Below, piece by piece: positions 38,542-48,529 of a stretch of 64,000 nucleotides of DNA. The stretch lies in the NCBI RefSeq assembly GCF_001942335.1, contig NZ_MKKH01000044.1, positions 81,723 through 145,722 on the forward strand, given 5' to 3'. This stretch comes from Cellulosimicrobium sp. CUA-896. GTDB lineage: Bacteria; Actinomycetota; Actinomycetes; Actinomycetales; Cellulomonadaceae. The translations under genes were made by a program, and so were the position numbers. The notes under the pieces are model-generated. The model saw only the letters and a program-made list of their open reading frames with translations. It was not told where the DNA came from and did not search any database. How positions within the stretch are numbered: the first letter of the stretch is position 1; the number at the start of each line of letters is the position of its first letter.

Positions 38542-39378
38542 GTGTTCGGTCGCGAGCGCATCGAGTACAAGACGCACGACCAGGTGCGGGCCATGCGGCG
38601 CGCGGGGCTGGTCGTGGCACAGGCGCTGGAGACGGTGCGCGGCGCCGCCCGCCCCGGCATGACGACGAGCGACCTCGACGAGCTCGCCGCCGCGGTCATC
38701 GCGGACGCCGGTGCCACGCCGTCGTTCCTCGGCTACGAGGGGTACCCCGCGACGGTCTGCGTCTCCGTGAACGACGAGGTCGTCCACGGCATCCCGGGCC
38801 CGCGCGAGCTGCGTCCGGGCGACGTCGTGTCGGTCGACTGCGGTGCGATCGTGGACGGCTGGCACGGCGACTCCGCGGCGTCCTTCGTGCTCGGTGACGC
38901 GGACCCCGCGGACGAGGCGCTCGTCGAGGCGACGCGGCGTGCGATGTGGGACGGGATCGCGGCGCTCGCCACGAGCGAGAGGCTGGGAGGCGTCGGCGCC
39001 GCGATCGAGGACTCGGTACGCGAGTCCGGCGCGCGGTCGGGCGTCGTCTTCGGGATCGTCGAGGAGTACGTCGGGCACGGCATCGGGTCCGCGATGCACC
39101 AGCCGCCCGACGTGCCGAACCACCGCACGCGCGAACGCGGGCCGCGGTTGAGGCCGGGCATGTGCCTGGCGATCGAGCCGATGCTCACGCGCGGGGAGCG
39201 CCTCACGCAGGTGTGCGAGGACGACTGGACCGTCGTGACCGACGACGGGTCGCGCTCGGCGCACTGGGAGCACAGCGTCGCCCTTCTGGAGGGCGGGATC
39301 TGGGTCCTCACGGCGGTCGACGGCGGGCGGCAGGAGCTCGCCGACCGCGGGGTCGAGATCGCGCCGCTCGCCGGCTGA
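38542..39378 (+). CDS. map: Methionine aminopeptidase, type I
   Basis: Removes the initiator methionine. 278 residues with all five metal ligands: Asp in VSVDCGAIVDGWHGDSA (two), His in EYVGHGIGSAMH, Glu in CLAIEPML and Glu in AHWEHSVALLEGG. GTG 38542 (MFGRERIEYKTHDQVRAMRR) fits family N-termini and follows GTGGGAG; the GTG at 38515 would add nine Arg/Gly/Ser residues. Third gene of the secY operon. Confidence 0.95.
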   Translation: MFGRERIEYKTHDQVRAMRRAGLVVAQALETVRGAARPGMTTSDLDELAAAVIADAGATPSFLGYEGYPATVCVSVNDEVVHGIPGPRELRPGDVVSVDCGAIVDGWHGDSAASFVLGDADPADEALVEATRRAMWDGIAALATSERLGGVGAAIEDSVRESGARSGVVFGIVEEYVGHGIGSAMHQPPDVPNHRTRERGPRLRPGMCLAIEPMLTRGERLTQVCEDDWTVVTDDGSRSAHWEHSVALLEGGIWVLTAVDGGRQELADRGVEIAPLAG

Positions 39379-39462
39379 CGCCGGGGCGGCTCCGCGCCTG
39401 GCACGGTGGCGACGGGCGTCGCGCCCGACGCTCGCAGCACCTGCGGCGGCGGGCGACCCGGT

Positions 39463-39491
39463 TTCGCAAGGCTTGCCCGATGCCGTAGGAT
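39463..39491 (+). promoter_or_regulatory. Promoter for infA-rpmJ-rpsM-rpsK-rpoA-rplQ
   Basis: -35 TTCGCA (39463-39468), 17-bp spacer, -10 TAGGAT (39486-39491), giving a leader of about 155 nt before infA. Confidence 0.6.
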
Positions 39492-39651
39492 GGACCGTTG
39501 GGTGTAGTCCGTGCGGACCGACCTGCCCGGTGTGCCCGACCATGCGGCCGGGTGCCAGGGTCGGTGCGCGGCTCCACACGACGATCCATGCGCACGGGCG
39601 GGTCCTGCGCGCACGGAGACCGAGCAGTTCAGACGAGAGTTAGCGGAGGAC

Positions 39652-39873
39652 ATGGCAAAGAAGGACGGTGTCATCGAGATCGAGGGCAGCGTGGTCGAGG
39701 CCCTGCCGAACGCGATGTTCCGCGTGGAGCTGGCGAACGGCCACAAGGTGCTCGCACACATCTCGGGCAAGATGCGTCAGCACTACATCCGGATCCTCCC
39801 CGAGGACCGCGTGGTGGTCGAGCTCAGCCCGTACGACCTGTCCCGCGGCCGCATCGTCTACCGCTACAAGTAG
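39652..39873 (+). CDS. infA: Translation initiation factor IF-1
   Basis: Blocks the A site during initiation. 73 residues, [20 protein letters not shown] and the C-terminal [18 protein letters not shown] 39652 follows GCGGAGGAC. First gene of the alpha operon. Confidence 0.98.
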   Translation: MAKKDGVIEIEGSVVEALPNAMFRVELANGHKVLAHISGKMRQHYIRILPEDRVVVELSPYDLSRGRIVYRYK

Positions 39874-39969
39874 TCGCCACGCGTCCACCACCCACCAGTC
39901 GCCGACGCCGGACCGACGGGCACGCCCGCGCGGTCGCGCACGGCGTCGGAGCACCACGAGGGAACACTG

Positions 39970-40083
39970 ATGAAGGTCAAGCCCAGCGTCAAGAAGATCT
40001 GCGACAAGTGCAAGGTGATCCGCCGGCACGGTCGCGTCATGGTGATCTGCGACAACCTGCGGCACAAGCAGCGCCAGGGCTGA
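39970..40083 (+). CDS. rpmJ: 50S ribosomal protein L36, zinc-binding type
   Basis: 37 residues, [20 protein letters not shown] at the start. The zinc ligands Cys11, Cys14, Cys27 and His32 are all present, so this is the zinc form. Confidence 0.98.
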   Translation: MKVKPSVKKICDKCKVIRRHGRVMVICDNLRHKQRQG

Positions 40084-40310
40084 GCCCGCGCCTGCGCCAC
40101 GGGTGACGGCCTCCGGGCCGGATCACCAGGTCGACCCGCCGTCCGGCGGGCGCCCACCAGCGCACCACCACGAACCTGCCCGTGCGGCGGCCGCTCCGCG
40201 GACCGCGCGAAGGGGCAGGGGAACCCTCGGCTCGGAGGCCGGGGCCCGCGGATCTCGCGGGAGGGCGGTGCGGCAGACCTCCGAACGAAGCACGAGGAGC
40301 CGAAAGGCAC

Positions 40311-40684
40311 ATGGCACGTCTCATCGGCGTCGACCTCCCCCGCGACAAGCGGCTCGAGGTGGCGCTCACCTACATCTTCGGCGTCGGCCGTACCCGCGCG
40401 CAGCAGACGCTGTCCGCCACGGGCATCAGCCCCGACGTCCGCGTGAAGGACCTCGGCGACGCCGAGCTCGTCGCGCTCCGTGACTACCTCGAGGGCAACT
40501 TCAAGCTCGAGGGTGACCTCCGTCGTGAGGTGGCCGCCGACATCCGCCGCAAGGTCGAGATCGGCACCTACCAGGGGCTGCGTCACCGCCGCGGCCTTCC
40601 CGTGCGCGGGCAGCGCACGAAGACCACGCGCGCACCCGCAAGGGCCCGAAGCGCACCGTGGCCGGCAAGAAGAAGGCCCGCTAA
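40311..40684 (+). CDS. rpsM: 30S ribosomal protein S13 (frameshifted)
   Basis: Head protein contacting P-site tRNA and the B1 bridges. ATG 40311 starts [20 protein letters not shown]. One A is missing near 40630 ([20 protein letters not shown]). Corrected length is 124 residues. Confidence 0.95.
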
Positions 40685-40777
40685 GCAGCAGTCCGCCGTG
40701 CGGGCCCGGGCGCGCGCTCAGCAGCGAGCAGCCCGCCGCCGCGGTCCGACCACCTCAGACCAGGAGAGAACCAGCAC

Positions 40778-41185
40778 ATGCCTCCCAAGACTCGCGCCGC
40801 CTCCGGCACGCGCAAGCCGCGCCGCAAGGACAAGAAGAACGTCCCGCACGGCCAGGCGCACATCAAGAGCACCTTCAACAACACCATCGTGTCGATCACG
40901 GACCCGTCGGGCGCCGTGATCTCCTGGGCCTCGGCCGGGCACGTGGGCTTCAAGGGCTCCCGCAAGTCCACGCCGTTCGCCGCGCAGCTCGCGGCGGAGT
41001 CGGCGGCTCGCCGCGCCCAGGAGCACGGCGTGAAGAAGGTCGACGTCTTCGTCAAGGGTCCCGGTTCCGGCCGCGAGACCGCGATCCGCTCCCTCCAGGC
41101 CACGGGCCTCGAGGTCGGCTCGATCCAGGACGTGACGCCGCAGGCGCACAACGGCTGCCGCCCGCCGAAGCGTCGTCGCGTCTGA
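40778..41185 (+). CDS. rpsK: 30S ribosomal protein S11
   Basis: Platform protein near the mRNA exit. 135 residues; hallmarks [20 protein letters not shown] and [23 protein letters not shown] 40778 follows CAGGAGAG. Confidence 0.98.
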   Translation: MPPKTRAASGTRKPRRKDKKNVPHGQAHIKSTFNNTIVSITDPSGAVISWASAGHVGFKGSRKSTPFAAQLAAESAARRAQEHGVKKVDVFVKGPGSGRETAIRSLQATGLEVGSIQDVTPQAHNGCRPPKRRRV

Positions 41186-41408
41186 CGACGCCCTCGGCAG
41201 GACGCCGTCGACGGTCCCGGGGTGGTTCGCGCACCGCGGGAGCGTCGACGGCACCGGCTCGTCCGGGCGCACCGCGACCCGACGGCCACGTCCCTGCCTT
41301 CCCGGCCGGGTGGACCGAGTCCCGCCCGGGAGCGCGCGCCGCAGGCGCGCACCTCGCCCTGAACCGTGCAGCGTCATATGGCGGACGCTCACCGAAAGGA
41401 AACCATCA

Positions 41409-42428
41409 GTGCTGATCGCACAGCGCCCCACCTTGACCGAAGAGGTCATCGGGGAGAACCGTTCGCGCTTCTCCATCGAGCCGCTGGAGCCGGGCTTCGG
41501 CTACACGCTCGGCAACTCGCTGCGTCGCACGCTGCTGTCGTCCATCCCGGGCGCAGCGGTCACCTCCATCCGGATCGACGGTGTGCTCCACGAGTTCACC
41601 ACCGTCCCGGGTGTGAAGGAGGACGTCACCGAGATCATCCTCAACATCAAGAACCTCGTCGTCTCCTCGGAGAACGACGAGCCCGTCGTGATGTACCTGC
41701 GCAAGCAGGGCGCTGGCGCGGTCACCGCTGCGGACATCGTCCCGCCGGCGGGCGTGGAAGTCCACAACACGGACCTGCACATCGCCACCCTGAACGACAA
41801 GGGCAAGCTCGAGATCGAGCTCACCGTCGAGCGTGGCCGCGGCTACGTCTCCGCGGCGCAGAACAAGACGTTCGACGCGGAGATCGGCCGCATCCCGGTC
41901 GACTCGATCTACTCGCCCGTCCTCAAGGTGACGTACAAGGTCGAGGCGACCCGTGTCGAGCAGCGCACCGACTTCGACAAGCTCGTCGTCGACGTCGAGA
42001 CGAAGCCCGCGATCTCGCCGCGCGACGCTCTCGCGTCGGCCGGCAAGACGCTGGTCGAGCTGTTCGGGCTGGCCCGCGAGCTCAACGTCGAGGCCGAGGG
42101 CATCGAGATCGGCCCGTCGCCGACGGACGCGGCGCTCGCCGCGGACCTCGCGCTGCCGATCGAGGAGCTCAACCTCACGATCCGCTCGTACAACTGCCTC
42201 AAGCGCGAGGGGATCCACCAGGTGGGCGAGCTCGTCGCACGCAGCGAGGCCGACCTGCTGGACATCCGCAACTTCGGGGCGAAGTCCATCAACGAGGTCA
42301 AGGAGAAGCTCGCCGAGCTGGGCCTGTCCCTCAAGGACTCGCCGCTCGACTTCGACCCGTCGGCCGCGTCGTACTACGACGGCGACGAGGACGAGCCGAC
42401 GTACTCGGACACCGAGCAGCAGTTCTGA
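41409..42428 (+). CDS. rpoA: RNA polymerase subunit alpha
   Basis: Dimerises to nucleate RNA polymerase; the C-terminal domain contacts UP elements and activators. Intact, 339 residues: N-terminal domain ([19 protein letters not shown]), linker, and CTD helix-hairpin region ([39 protein letters not shown]), then an acidic tail. GTG 41409 is preceded by GAAAGGAAACC. Confidence 0.98.
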   Translation: MLIAQRPTLTEEVIGENRSRFSIEPLEPGFGYTLGNSLRRTLLSSIPGAAVTSIRIDGVLHEFTTVPGVKEDVTEIILNIKNLVVSSENDEPVVMYLRKQGAGAVTAADIVPPAGVEVHNTDLHIATLNDKGKLEIELTVERGRGYVSAAQNKTFDAEIGRIPVDSIYSPVLKVTYKVEATRVEQRTDFDKLVVDVETKPAISPRDALASAGKTLVELFGLARELNVEAEGIEIGPSPTDAALAADLALPIEELNLTIRSYNCLKREGIHQVGELVARSEADLLDIRNFGAKSINEVKEKLAELGLSLKDSPLDFDPSAASYYDGDEDEPTYSDTEQQF

Positions 42429-42512
42429 CCCGGCGGCGACCGGCGACTCCACACCTTCAGCGCGTCCGGGACAGTTCCCCTGGCCGCGACCACTTCTCAA
42501 GGAGCACATCCC

Positions 42513-43051
42513 ATGCCTACCCCCACCAAGGCCCGCGGCTCGGCGGTGGCCCGGCTCACGAGCGTCTGATCCTCGCGAACCTGTCCACGCAGCTGTTCGA
42601 GCACGGCCGCATCACGACCACGGAGACGAAGGCCAAGCGCCTTCGCCCGCTGGCCGAGCGCCTCATCACGTTCGCCAAGCGCGGTGACCTGCACGCGCGC
42701 CGTCGCGTCCTGCGCGTCGTGCGCGACAAGTCCGTGGTGCACGCGCTGTTCACCGAGATCGCCCCGCAGATGGCGGAGCGCAACGGTGGCTACACGCGCA
42801 TCACGAAGGTCGGCACGCGCAAGGGCGACAACGCGCCCCTCGCGGTCATCGAGCTCGTCACCGAGCCGGTGAGCCCGAAGCAGGCCGTGGTCCGCGAGGC
42901 GGAGAAGGCCACGGAGAAGGCGGGCAGGAAGAAGTCCGACAAGGCCGCGACGAAGACCGAGTCCCCGGTCGAGGACGCCCCGGTCGAGGACGCTCCGGTC
43001 GAGGCCTCGGACGAGAAGACCGAGGACGCCCAGGAGCCGAAGGAGTCCTGA
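42513..43051 (+). CDS. rplQ: 50S ribosomal protein L17 (frameshifted)
   Basis: Large-subunit protein below the exit tunnel. ATG 42513; one G is missing near 42532 ([20 protein letters not shown]). The corrected product is 179 residues because it carries a C-terminal Lys/Glu/Pro tail of about 60 residues with the repeated unit [16 protein letters not shown]. Such tails are common in Micrococcales L17. Confidence 0.95.
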
Positions 43052-43069
43052 CGCTCCCGCTCCTCACGT

Positions 43070-43105
43070 CGACGGGCCCGGAACCGCACGGTTCCGGGCT
43101 CGTCG
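43070..43105 (+). terminator. Terminator after rplQ
   Basis: Arms GCCCGGAACCG (43076-43086) and its complement (43089-43099) with a CA loop, extended outside by CGACG/CGTCG. It closes the alpha operon 19 bp after rplQ. Confidence 0.85.
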
Positions 43106-43148
43106 GCGTTCCCGTGCGGCGCGCCCGCCGACCTCCTAGGGTCGAGGC

Positions 43149-43945
43149 GTGCACCGCGGCGACGACACGTCCGCTCCTCCCGTGCTCCTCGTCCACGGGT
43201 CCCGCACCTCGCGGACGATGTGGCGGGTGCAGGAGGAGTCGCTGTCGCGCGCGGGCGTTCGGGCTCTCGCGGTGGACCTGCCGGGCCACGGCGGCCGCCG
43301 CGGCGAGGCGTTCACGCTGGACGGGGCCGTGGGTGCCGTGCTCGAGGGGATCGACGACCTCGGGGGTGCGGCGCTGGTCGTCGGGCTGTCCCTCGGGGGG
43401 TACGTCGCCGTCGAGGCCCGCGCGCGACGGCCGGCAGGCGTCCTGGGGCTCGTCGCGGCGAGCTGCTCGACAGCGCCCACCACGGTGCTGCGCGACGCGT
43501 GGCTGCTCGCCGCCCGGGGGATCGAACGGCTGCCCGACGGGGGTGCAGCGCTCAACCAGGCGCTCGTCGACCGCGCCCTGCCGCCGCCCGCGGCCGCGAC
43601 CTCGCGGCCGGAGGGTTCGCTCTCGACGTGATGAGCGCGATCCTGCGCGAGATGCGGAGCGCGGACCCGCTCGCGGCGATCGCGGCGACGGACAGCCCGG
43701 TGTGGATCGTCAACGGCCGCTGGGACCACTTCCGCACGGGCGAGCGGTCGTTCCTCGCGGCTGCCCGTCGCGGAGGCGCGCCGGCCCGCCTGGTCGTCGT
43801 GCCCGGGGCCCGCCACCTCGTGAGCCTCGACCGGCCCGTCGCGTTCTCCCGCGTGCTGCTCGAGGCGGTCGCCGACGTCGCGGGGCGCCCCCGCGCAGGC
43901 CTCCTGCGGCCGGCGGACGGCGCCCCGGGCCCTGTGGCGGCGACG
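43149..43945 (+). CDS. Alpha/beta hydrolase fold protein (frameshifted, end uncertain)
   Basis: Probable serine hydrolase of unknown substrate. The strand-loop VLLVHGSRTSRTMWRVQEES provides the oxyanion region, the nucleophile elbow reads VVGLSLGGYVAVEA (Ser in GLSLG), and the late part has the acid strand VWIVNGRWDHFRTGE and the His in VPGARHLVSLDRP. One C is missing near 43596. After that the frame stays open to 44440, overlapping the convergent kinase gene; no stop occurs in any forward frame from the last hydrolase motif to 44047, so I place the end at the kinase stop as a working limit. GTG 43149 lies 6 nt after a TAGGGT box (leaderless type). Confidence 0.72.
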
Positions 43946-44707
43946 TCAGGAGGGCGGGAGGTCCCACGCGCGCGCGCCACCGACGAGCGCGGCGGAGTTC
44001 GGCACGACGACGACGTCCTCCCCGAGCCGCTCGCGCACCGTCGGCGTGATCAGCCGCGCGTTCCCGCCGCCGAGGTAGAGCCGGTCCCACCAGAACACCG
44101 GCCGCAGGCCGTCGACGACCGCGAGCACGCGTCGCGACCACAACGCGTTCCCGAGCCGGCGCCGTTCCGGCTCGCCGACGTAGGCGTCGTAGGAGGTGCC
44201 GCGTCGCACGGGGGCGCGCGACCACTCGAGATGGGGCGCGAGCCGGCCGCCGTGGAAGAGCGCGGAACCCAGTCCGGTGCCGAGCGTCAGGACGAGCTCG
44301 AGCCCGGACGCGGCCACCACGCCGGCGCCGTGCACCTCGGCGTCGTTGAGCACGAGCGCGGGGACGCCCAGCCGTCGCGCGACCGCGGCCTGCACGTCGA
44401 AGCTCGACCAGGCCTCGACCAGCGCGGGGTCGACCCGTGAGCGCGGGCCGCTGCGCGTGACGTAGTGGGGCGTGTGGACGACGACGCCTCGCCGGATCAT
44501 CCCCGGCATGCCCACGGTCACGCGGTCCGCGTCCGGCAGCCGTGCCGCGAGGTCCGCGACCGTGTCCACGAGGAGCTCTGGTGGCAGCGGGTACGGGGTG
44601 GGGACACGGAGGGGCGTGGCGTGCGCGGTCCCCGAGGAGTCGAGCACGTTCGCCTTGATCCCGCCGCCTCCGCAGTCGACGGCGAGGGTGCGGGGGTCGG
44701 TGGTCAC
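43946..44707 (-). CDS. ROK-family sugar kinase, polyphosphate-glucokinase-like
   Basis: A 253-residue kinase of the ROK fold. The phosphate-1 loop reads LAVDCGGGGIKANVLDSSG, the phosphate-2 loop LVLTLGTGLGSALFHGGRLA, and the catalytic Asp lies in LVLNDAEVHGAG. The short length, lack of the ROK zinc cysteines, and the C-terminal FWWDRLYLGGGNARLI are like polyphosphate/ATP glucokinase rather than classic ROK repressors. Substrate is inferred, not shown. GTG 44707 follows TACGCT by 7 nt, consistent with a leaderless message. Confidence 0.78.
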   Translation of the reverse strand: MTTDPRTLAVDCGGGGIKANVLDSSGTAHATPLRVPTPYPLPPELLVDTVADLAARLPDADRVTVGMPGMIRRGVVVHTPHYVTRSGPRSRVDPALVEAWSSFDVQAAVARRLGVPALVLNDAEVHGAGVVAASGLELVLTLGTGLGSALFHGGRLAPHLEWSRAPVRRGTSYDAYVGEPERRRLGNALWSRRVLAVVDGLRPVFWWDRLYLGGGNARLITPTVRERLGEDVVVVPNSAALVGGARAWDLPPS

Positions 44708-44814
44708 GGACCGCAGCGTAGGCACCCCGGCGCGCACGTCGCACGGGCACGCCGCCCGGCTCGGGGGACGCGGGCGTGTACGGCACCCGGCGTCGGCGGC
44801 TACCGTGAGTGCCC

Positions 44815-45765
44815 GTGACCCACGCGCCGAACCCGACCTCCGCGGACCGCTCCGCGGCTTCCCCCGCGGCACCGTCGACGCCGCGGACCGGCGGGGTCCG
44901 CGTGCGCCTGGACCTGGCCTACGAGGGCACCGCGTTCGCGGGCTGGGCGCGCCAGCCCGGGCTGCGCACCGTGCAGGGCGCGGTCGAGGACGGCCTCGCC
45001 ACGCTGCTGCGCGGCGACCCACCGCGTCTGACGGTCGCGGGTCGGACGGACGCCGGCGTGCACGCACGGGGCCAGGTGGCGCACCTCGACCTCACGAGCG
45101 CGCAGTGGGACGCCCTGCCCGGTCGCTCGGACCGGTCGCCTGGGGACGCCCTCGTCGCCCGGCTCGCCGGGGTGCTGCCCCCGGACGTCGTGGTGCGCCG
45201 CGCCACGGCGGCGCCGGAGGGGTTCGACGCGCGCTTCTCCGCGCTGCGCCGCGCCTACACGTACCGCGTCGCGGACGATCCGCTGCTGCGCGACCCGCTG
45301 CGGCGGGGATGGACGCTGTGGAACCGGCGCCCGCTCGACGTCGCCGCGATGGACGAGGCCGTCCGGCCCCTGCTCGGGGTGCGGGACTTCGCCGCGTTCT
45401 GCAAGCCCCGGCCCGGCGCCACGACGATCCGCGAGCTGCAGCACCTGTCGTGGTCGCGGCCGGTCGACGGGCCGGACGCCGGGCTCGTCGTCGCGCACGT
45501 CCGCGCCGACGCGTTCTGCCACAACATGGTCCGCGCGCTCGTGGGCGCGTCGCTCGCCGTGGGGGAGGGCCGCCGCGACGTGACCTGGCCGGCCGCCCTG
45601 CTCGCGAGCCGGCGCCGCGACGGCGGGGCGGGCGTCGTGCCCGCGCACGGGCTGGTCCTCGAGGAGGTGACGTACCCGCCGGACGCGCAGCTCGCGGAGA
45701 GGGCGGAGCGCGTCCGGGCGGTCCGCAACGACGAGGACGTGTGGGACGCCGCCGAGCGGCGGTGA
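44815..45765 (+). CDS. truA: tRNA pseudouridine(38-40) synthase TruA
   Basis: Modifies uridines in the tRNA anticodon stem. About 316 residues: an N-terminal Ser/Ala/Pro-rich leader of 25 residues, then VRLDLAYEGTAFAGWARQPG and the catalytic Asp in VAGRTDAGVHARGQVAHLD; the C-terminal FCHNMVRALVGASLAVGEG is typical. GTG 44815 is preferred over GTG 44809 because the box TACCGT (44801-44806) would place the transcript start at 44813-44815. In many bacteria truA follows rplQ; here two genes intervene. Confidence 0.93.
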   Translation: MTHAPNPTSADRSAASPAAPSTPRTGGVRVRLDLAYEGTAFAGWARQPGLRTVQGAVEDGLATLLRGDPPRLTVAGRTDAGVHARGQVAHLDLTSAQWDALPGRSDRSPGDALVARLAGVLPPDVVVRRATAAPEGFDARFSALRRAYTYRVADDPLLRDPLRRGWTLWNRRPLDVAAMDEAVRPLLGVRDFAAFCKPRPGATTIRELQHLSWSRPVDGPDAGLVVAHVRADAFCHNMVRALVGASLAVGEGRRDVTWPAALLASRRRDGGAGVVPAHGLVLEEVTYPPDAQLAERAERVRAVRNDEDVWDAAERR

Positions 45766-45787
45766 CCGCTCGGCGGCGCCCCGCCGG

Positions 45788-46187
45788 TCAGGGCTCCTCG
45801 ACGACGTGGACCGCGGCCTCCTCGGCGCTCGCCCCGGCCCCCGCGATGCCCTCGTCGTCGGCGTACGTGTCGTTCTGGCGCCCGTCCAGGCGTCGGGGTC
45901 CGACACGAGCGCCCGGCCCGCGACTCGTCCGCGCGGTCCAGCGGGTCGCCGTCCCACTCCTCGGGCTCCTCCTCGGCGAGCCGCTGGTCGAGCGTCTCGC
46001 CGTGCGACTCCTCCCAGGGCGTCTCGCCGAAGTGGTTCGCCCGCGGGCGCTCCGGCGGGGAGTAGCCCTCGTCGAGCACGTCGCTGACGCCGCGGTCGAG
46101 CAGCGTGTCCTCGGCCTGGAGCTGGTCGTTGTCGCCCTCGGCGCCCGTCTCCGGGTCCGGGCTGGTGCCGGTGGTGTCTTCGCTCAT
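45788..46187 (-). CDS. DUF5709 family protein (two missing bases)
   Basis: An acidic soluble protein of about 133 residues after correction. It has the recognisable blocks DNDQLQAEDTLLDRGVSDVL, DEGYSPPERPRANHFGETPW, ETLDQRLAEEEPEEWDGDPL and the end GASAEEAAVHVVEEP. Bases are missing near 45911 (RAGALVSDPDAWTG) and 45888 (GRQNDTYADDEGIAG). The family is restricted to Actinobacteria and has no known function. Convergent with truA (22 bp) and divergent from trhO. Confidence 0.8.
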
Positions 46188-46297
46188 ACGCACACGGTCG
46201 CACCTCCGGGCGGGGGACGCAGCACGACGGGGGCGACGCGCGCCGGCGACGGGCGCCCGTGACGAACGCCCGCGACGTCGTCCCTATCCTGGGGCGC

Positions 46298-47245
46298 ATG
46301 GCCGTCCACAAGATCGTGCTGTTCTACGCGTTCACGCCGCTGCCCGACCCGCACGCCGTCCGGCTCTGGCAGCACGCGCTCGCCGAGCGCTGGAACCTGC
46401 GCGGCCGGGTGATCGTCGCCGAGCACGGGATCAACGCGACGCTGGGCGGCACCGTGGAGGACCTCAAGCAGTACGTGCGGACGACGCGGACGTACCCGGC
46501 GTTCGCGGACCTCGACGTCACGTGGTCCGACGGCACGGGCGACGACTTCCCGCGCCTGTCCGTCAAGGTCCGGCCCGAGCTCGTCGCGTTCGGGCTGGCG
46601 GACGGGCTGGTGGTCGACGAGCGCGGCGTGGTCGGTGGCGGGACGCGCCTGAGCCCGCAGGCGCTGCACGACCTCGTCGACGAGCGCGGCGACGAGGTCG
46701 TGCTGTTCGACGGCCGCAACGCGTTCGAGGCGGAGATCGGCCGCTTCGAGGGCGCGGTCGTGCCGGACGTCGCGACGACGCGGGACTTCGTCGCCGAGAT
46801 CGACTCCGGCCGCTACGACGACCTCAAGACCCGGCCGGTCGTGACCTACTGCACCGGCGGCGTGCGCTGCGAGGTGCTGTCCGCGGTGCTGCGGTCGCGC
46901 GGGTTCGAGGAGGTCTACCAGCTCGACGGCGGCGTCGTGCGCTACGGCGAGGAGTTCGGCGCGGACGGGCTGTGGGAGGGCTCGCTCTACGTGTTCGACG
47001 GGCGCATGCAGGTGGACCTCGGGCCGGGGACGACGCCGCTGGGTCGCTGCACCGCGTGCGGCGCCGCCACCGGGCGCTACGACAACTGCGCCGACCCCGG
47101 GTGCCGGACCCTGCGCCTGTTCTGCGACGCCTGCGCCGACGTCGGGCGCGCGGAGCGCTGCGCGGCGTGCGTCCAGCAGCGTCCGGACCCGGGTGCCCGT
47201 CCGCTCCGCCGCCGCGCTTTGACCAGGAGCCGCGCGCGCGGGTAA
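46298..47245 (+). CDS. trhO: tRNA uridine(34) hydroxylase TrhO (rhodanese family)
   Basis: Forms 5-hydroxyuridine at the wobble position of tRNA. 315 residues: an N-terminal ferredoxin-like domain ([19 protein letters not shown]), the rhodanese domain ([20 protein letters not shown]) with catalytic Cys in [20 protein letters not shown], and a C-terminal cysteine-rich part ([30 protein letters not shown]) that is likely to bind zinc. ATG 46298 lies 7 nt after TATCCT (leaderless type). The last codons overlap the rplM promoter. Confidence 0.92.
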   Translation: MAVHKIVLFYAFTPLPDPHAVRLWQHALAERWNLRGRVIVAEHGINATLGGTVEDLKQYVRTTRTYPAFADLDVTWSDGTGDDFPRLSVKVRPELVAFGLADGLVVDERGVVGGGTRLSPQALHDLVDERGDEVVLFDGRNAFEAEIGRFEGAVVPDVATTRDFVAEIDSGRYDDLKTRPVVTYCTGGVRCEVLSAVLRSRGFEEVYQLDGGVVRYGEEFGADGLWEGSLYVFDGRMQVDLGPGTTPLGRCTACGAATGRYDNCADPGCRTLRLFCDACADVGRAERCAACVQQRPDPGARPLRRRALTRSRARG

Positions 47246-47248
47246 TCT
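47219..47248 (+). promoter_or_regulatory. Promoter for rplM-rpsI
   Basis: -35 TTGACC (47219-47224), 18-bp spacer, -10 TAATCT (47243-47248), close to consensus. It overlaps the last nine codons and the TAA of trhO; the leader to rplM is about 160 nt. Confidence 0.75.
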
Positions 47249-47414
47249 CTTGAGTCGTTGTGCTCACCTCACGACACCCGTGTCGCTAGCGCGCCCACTC
47301 GCTGCCGGCCAAGGAGCGGGTGTCGACCGAGCCCGCCGCGCAACGACACTGCCCTCTCGGCCGCACGCTTCAGCGGTCGAAGAAGACACTGAGACAGAAA
47401 CGAAGGCTACGACC

Positions 47415-47858
47415 GTGCGTACGTACACCCCGAAGCCCGGCGACCTCCAGCGCGACTGGTACGTCATCGACGCGACCGACGTCGTCCTGGGCCGCCTGGC
47501 CAGCCACGTGGCCACGCTGCTGCGCGGCAAGCACAAGCCGACCTTCGCTCCGCACGTCGACGGCGGTGACTTCGTCATCGTCATCAACGCCGACAAGGTC
47601 GCCCTGAGCGGCAACAAGCGCGAGCAGAAGATGGCCTACAACCACTCCGGCTACCCGGGTGGTCTGCGTGCCGTCGCCTACGGCGACCTGCTCGAGAAGC
47701 ACCCCGAGCGCGCCGTCGAGCGCGCCGTGCGCGGCATGCTCCCCAAGACGAGCCTCGGCCGCGCCCAGTTCGGCAAGCTCAAGGTGTACGCGGGTGCCGA
47801 GCACCCGCACGCCGCCCAGCAGCCGAAGCCGTTCGAGATCACCCAGGTCGCGCAGTAA
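47415..47858 (+). CDS. rplM: 50S ribosomal protein L13
   Basis: Early-assembly protein, 147 residues from GTG 47415 ([20 protein letters not shown]). Hallmarks [20 protein letters not shown] and [20 protein letters not shown] are present. Forms the usual operon with rpsI 44 bp downstream. Confidence 0.98.
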   Translation: MRTYTPKPGDLQRDWYVIDATDVVLGRLASHVATLLRGKHKPTFAPHVDGGDFVIVINADKVALSGNKREQKMAYNHSGYPGGLRAVAYGDLLEKHPERAVERAVRGMLPKTSLGRAQFGKLKVYAGAEHPHAAQQPKPFEITQVAQ

Positions 47859-47902
47859 TCGCCCCCCGGGCGACGCCGACAGAGAGACGCGAGGACACAC
47901 CC

Positions 47903-48391
47903 GTGGCCGAGACCACCGTCGACACCGACACGCTGGGTGACGAGACCCCCAGCAGCTACACCTCCGAGTCCGCCGCCCCCACGGGCCGCGGCCAGAGCAT
48001 CACCGCCCCCGGCCAGGCCCTGGGCCGCCGCAAGGAGGCGGTCGCCCGCGTCCGCCTCGTGCCGGGCACGGGCCAGTGGAAGATCAACGGGCGTGCGCTC
48101 GAGGAGTACTTCCCGAACAAGGTGCACCAGCAGCTCGTCAACTCGCCGCTGAAGCTGGTCGACGTCGAGGGTCGCTTCGACGTCGTCGCCCGCATCTCGG
48201 GCGGCGGCACCTCCGGGCAGGCCGGTGCGCTGCGCCTCGGGATCGCGCGCGCGCTCAACGCGATCGACGCCGAGAGCAACCGCCCCGCCCTGAAGAAGGC
48301 CGGCTTCCTGACCCGCGACGCACGCGTCGTCGAGCGCAAGAAGGCGGGTCTCAAGAAGGCCCGCAAGGCTCCGCAGTACTCCAAGCGCTGA
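47903..48391 (+). CDS. rpsI: 30S ribosomal protein S9
   Basis: P-site-contacting protein. 162 residues, with a Ser/Thr/Ala-rich N-terminal extension of about 40 residues that is usual in Actinobacteria, then [20 protein letters not shown] and the C-terminal [12 protein letters not shown] whose last Arg touches tRNA. GTG 47903. Confidence 0.97.
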   Translation: MAETTVDTDTLGDETPSSYTSESAAPTGRGQSITAPGQALGRRKEAVARVRLVPGTGQWKINGRALEEYFPNKVHQQLVNSPLKLVDVEGRFDVVARISGGGTSGQAGALRLGIARALNAIDAESNRPALKKAGFLTRDARVVERKKAGLKKARKAPQYSKR

Positions 48392-48529
48392 CCAGCGCCG
48401 CACGATCGTCGGCCCCGGTGGACACGTCCGCCGGGCGACGGCCGTTGCGGCACGGTGGGCGACAGCCCCCGGCGCGGGGGCGGGACGGGTGGTCGTGCGG
48501 TCGTCGTGCGGCCCGGTGAGAGGACTTCC

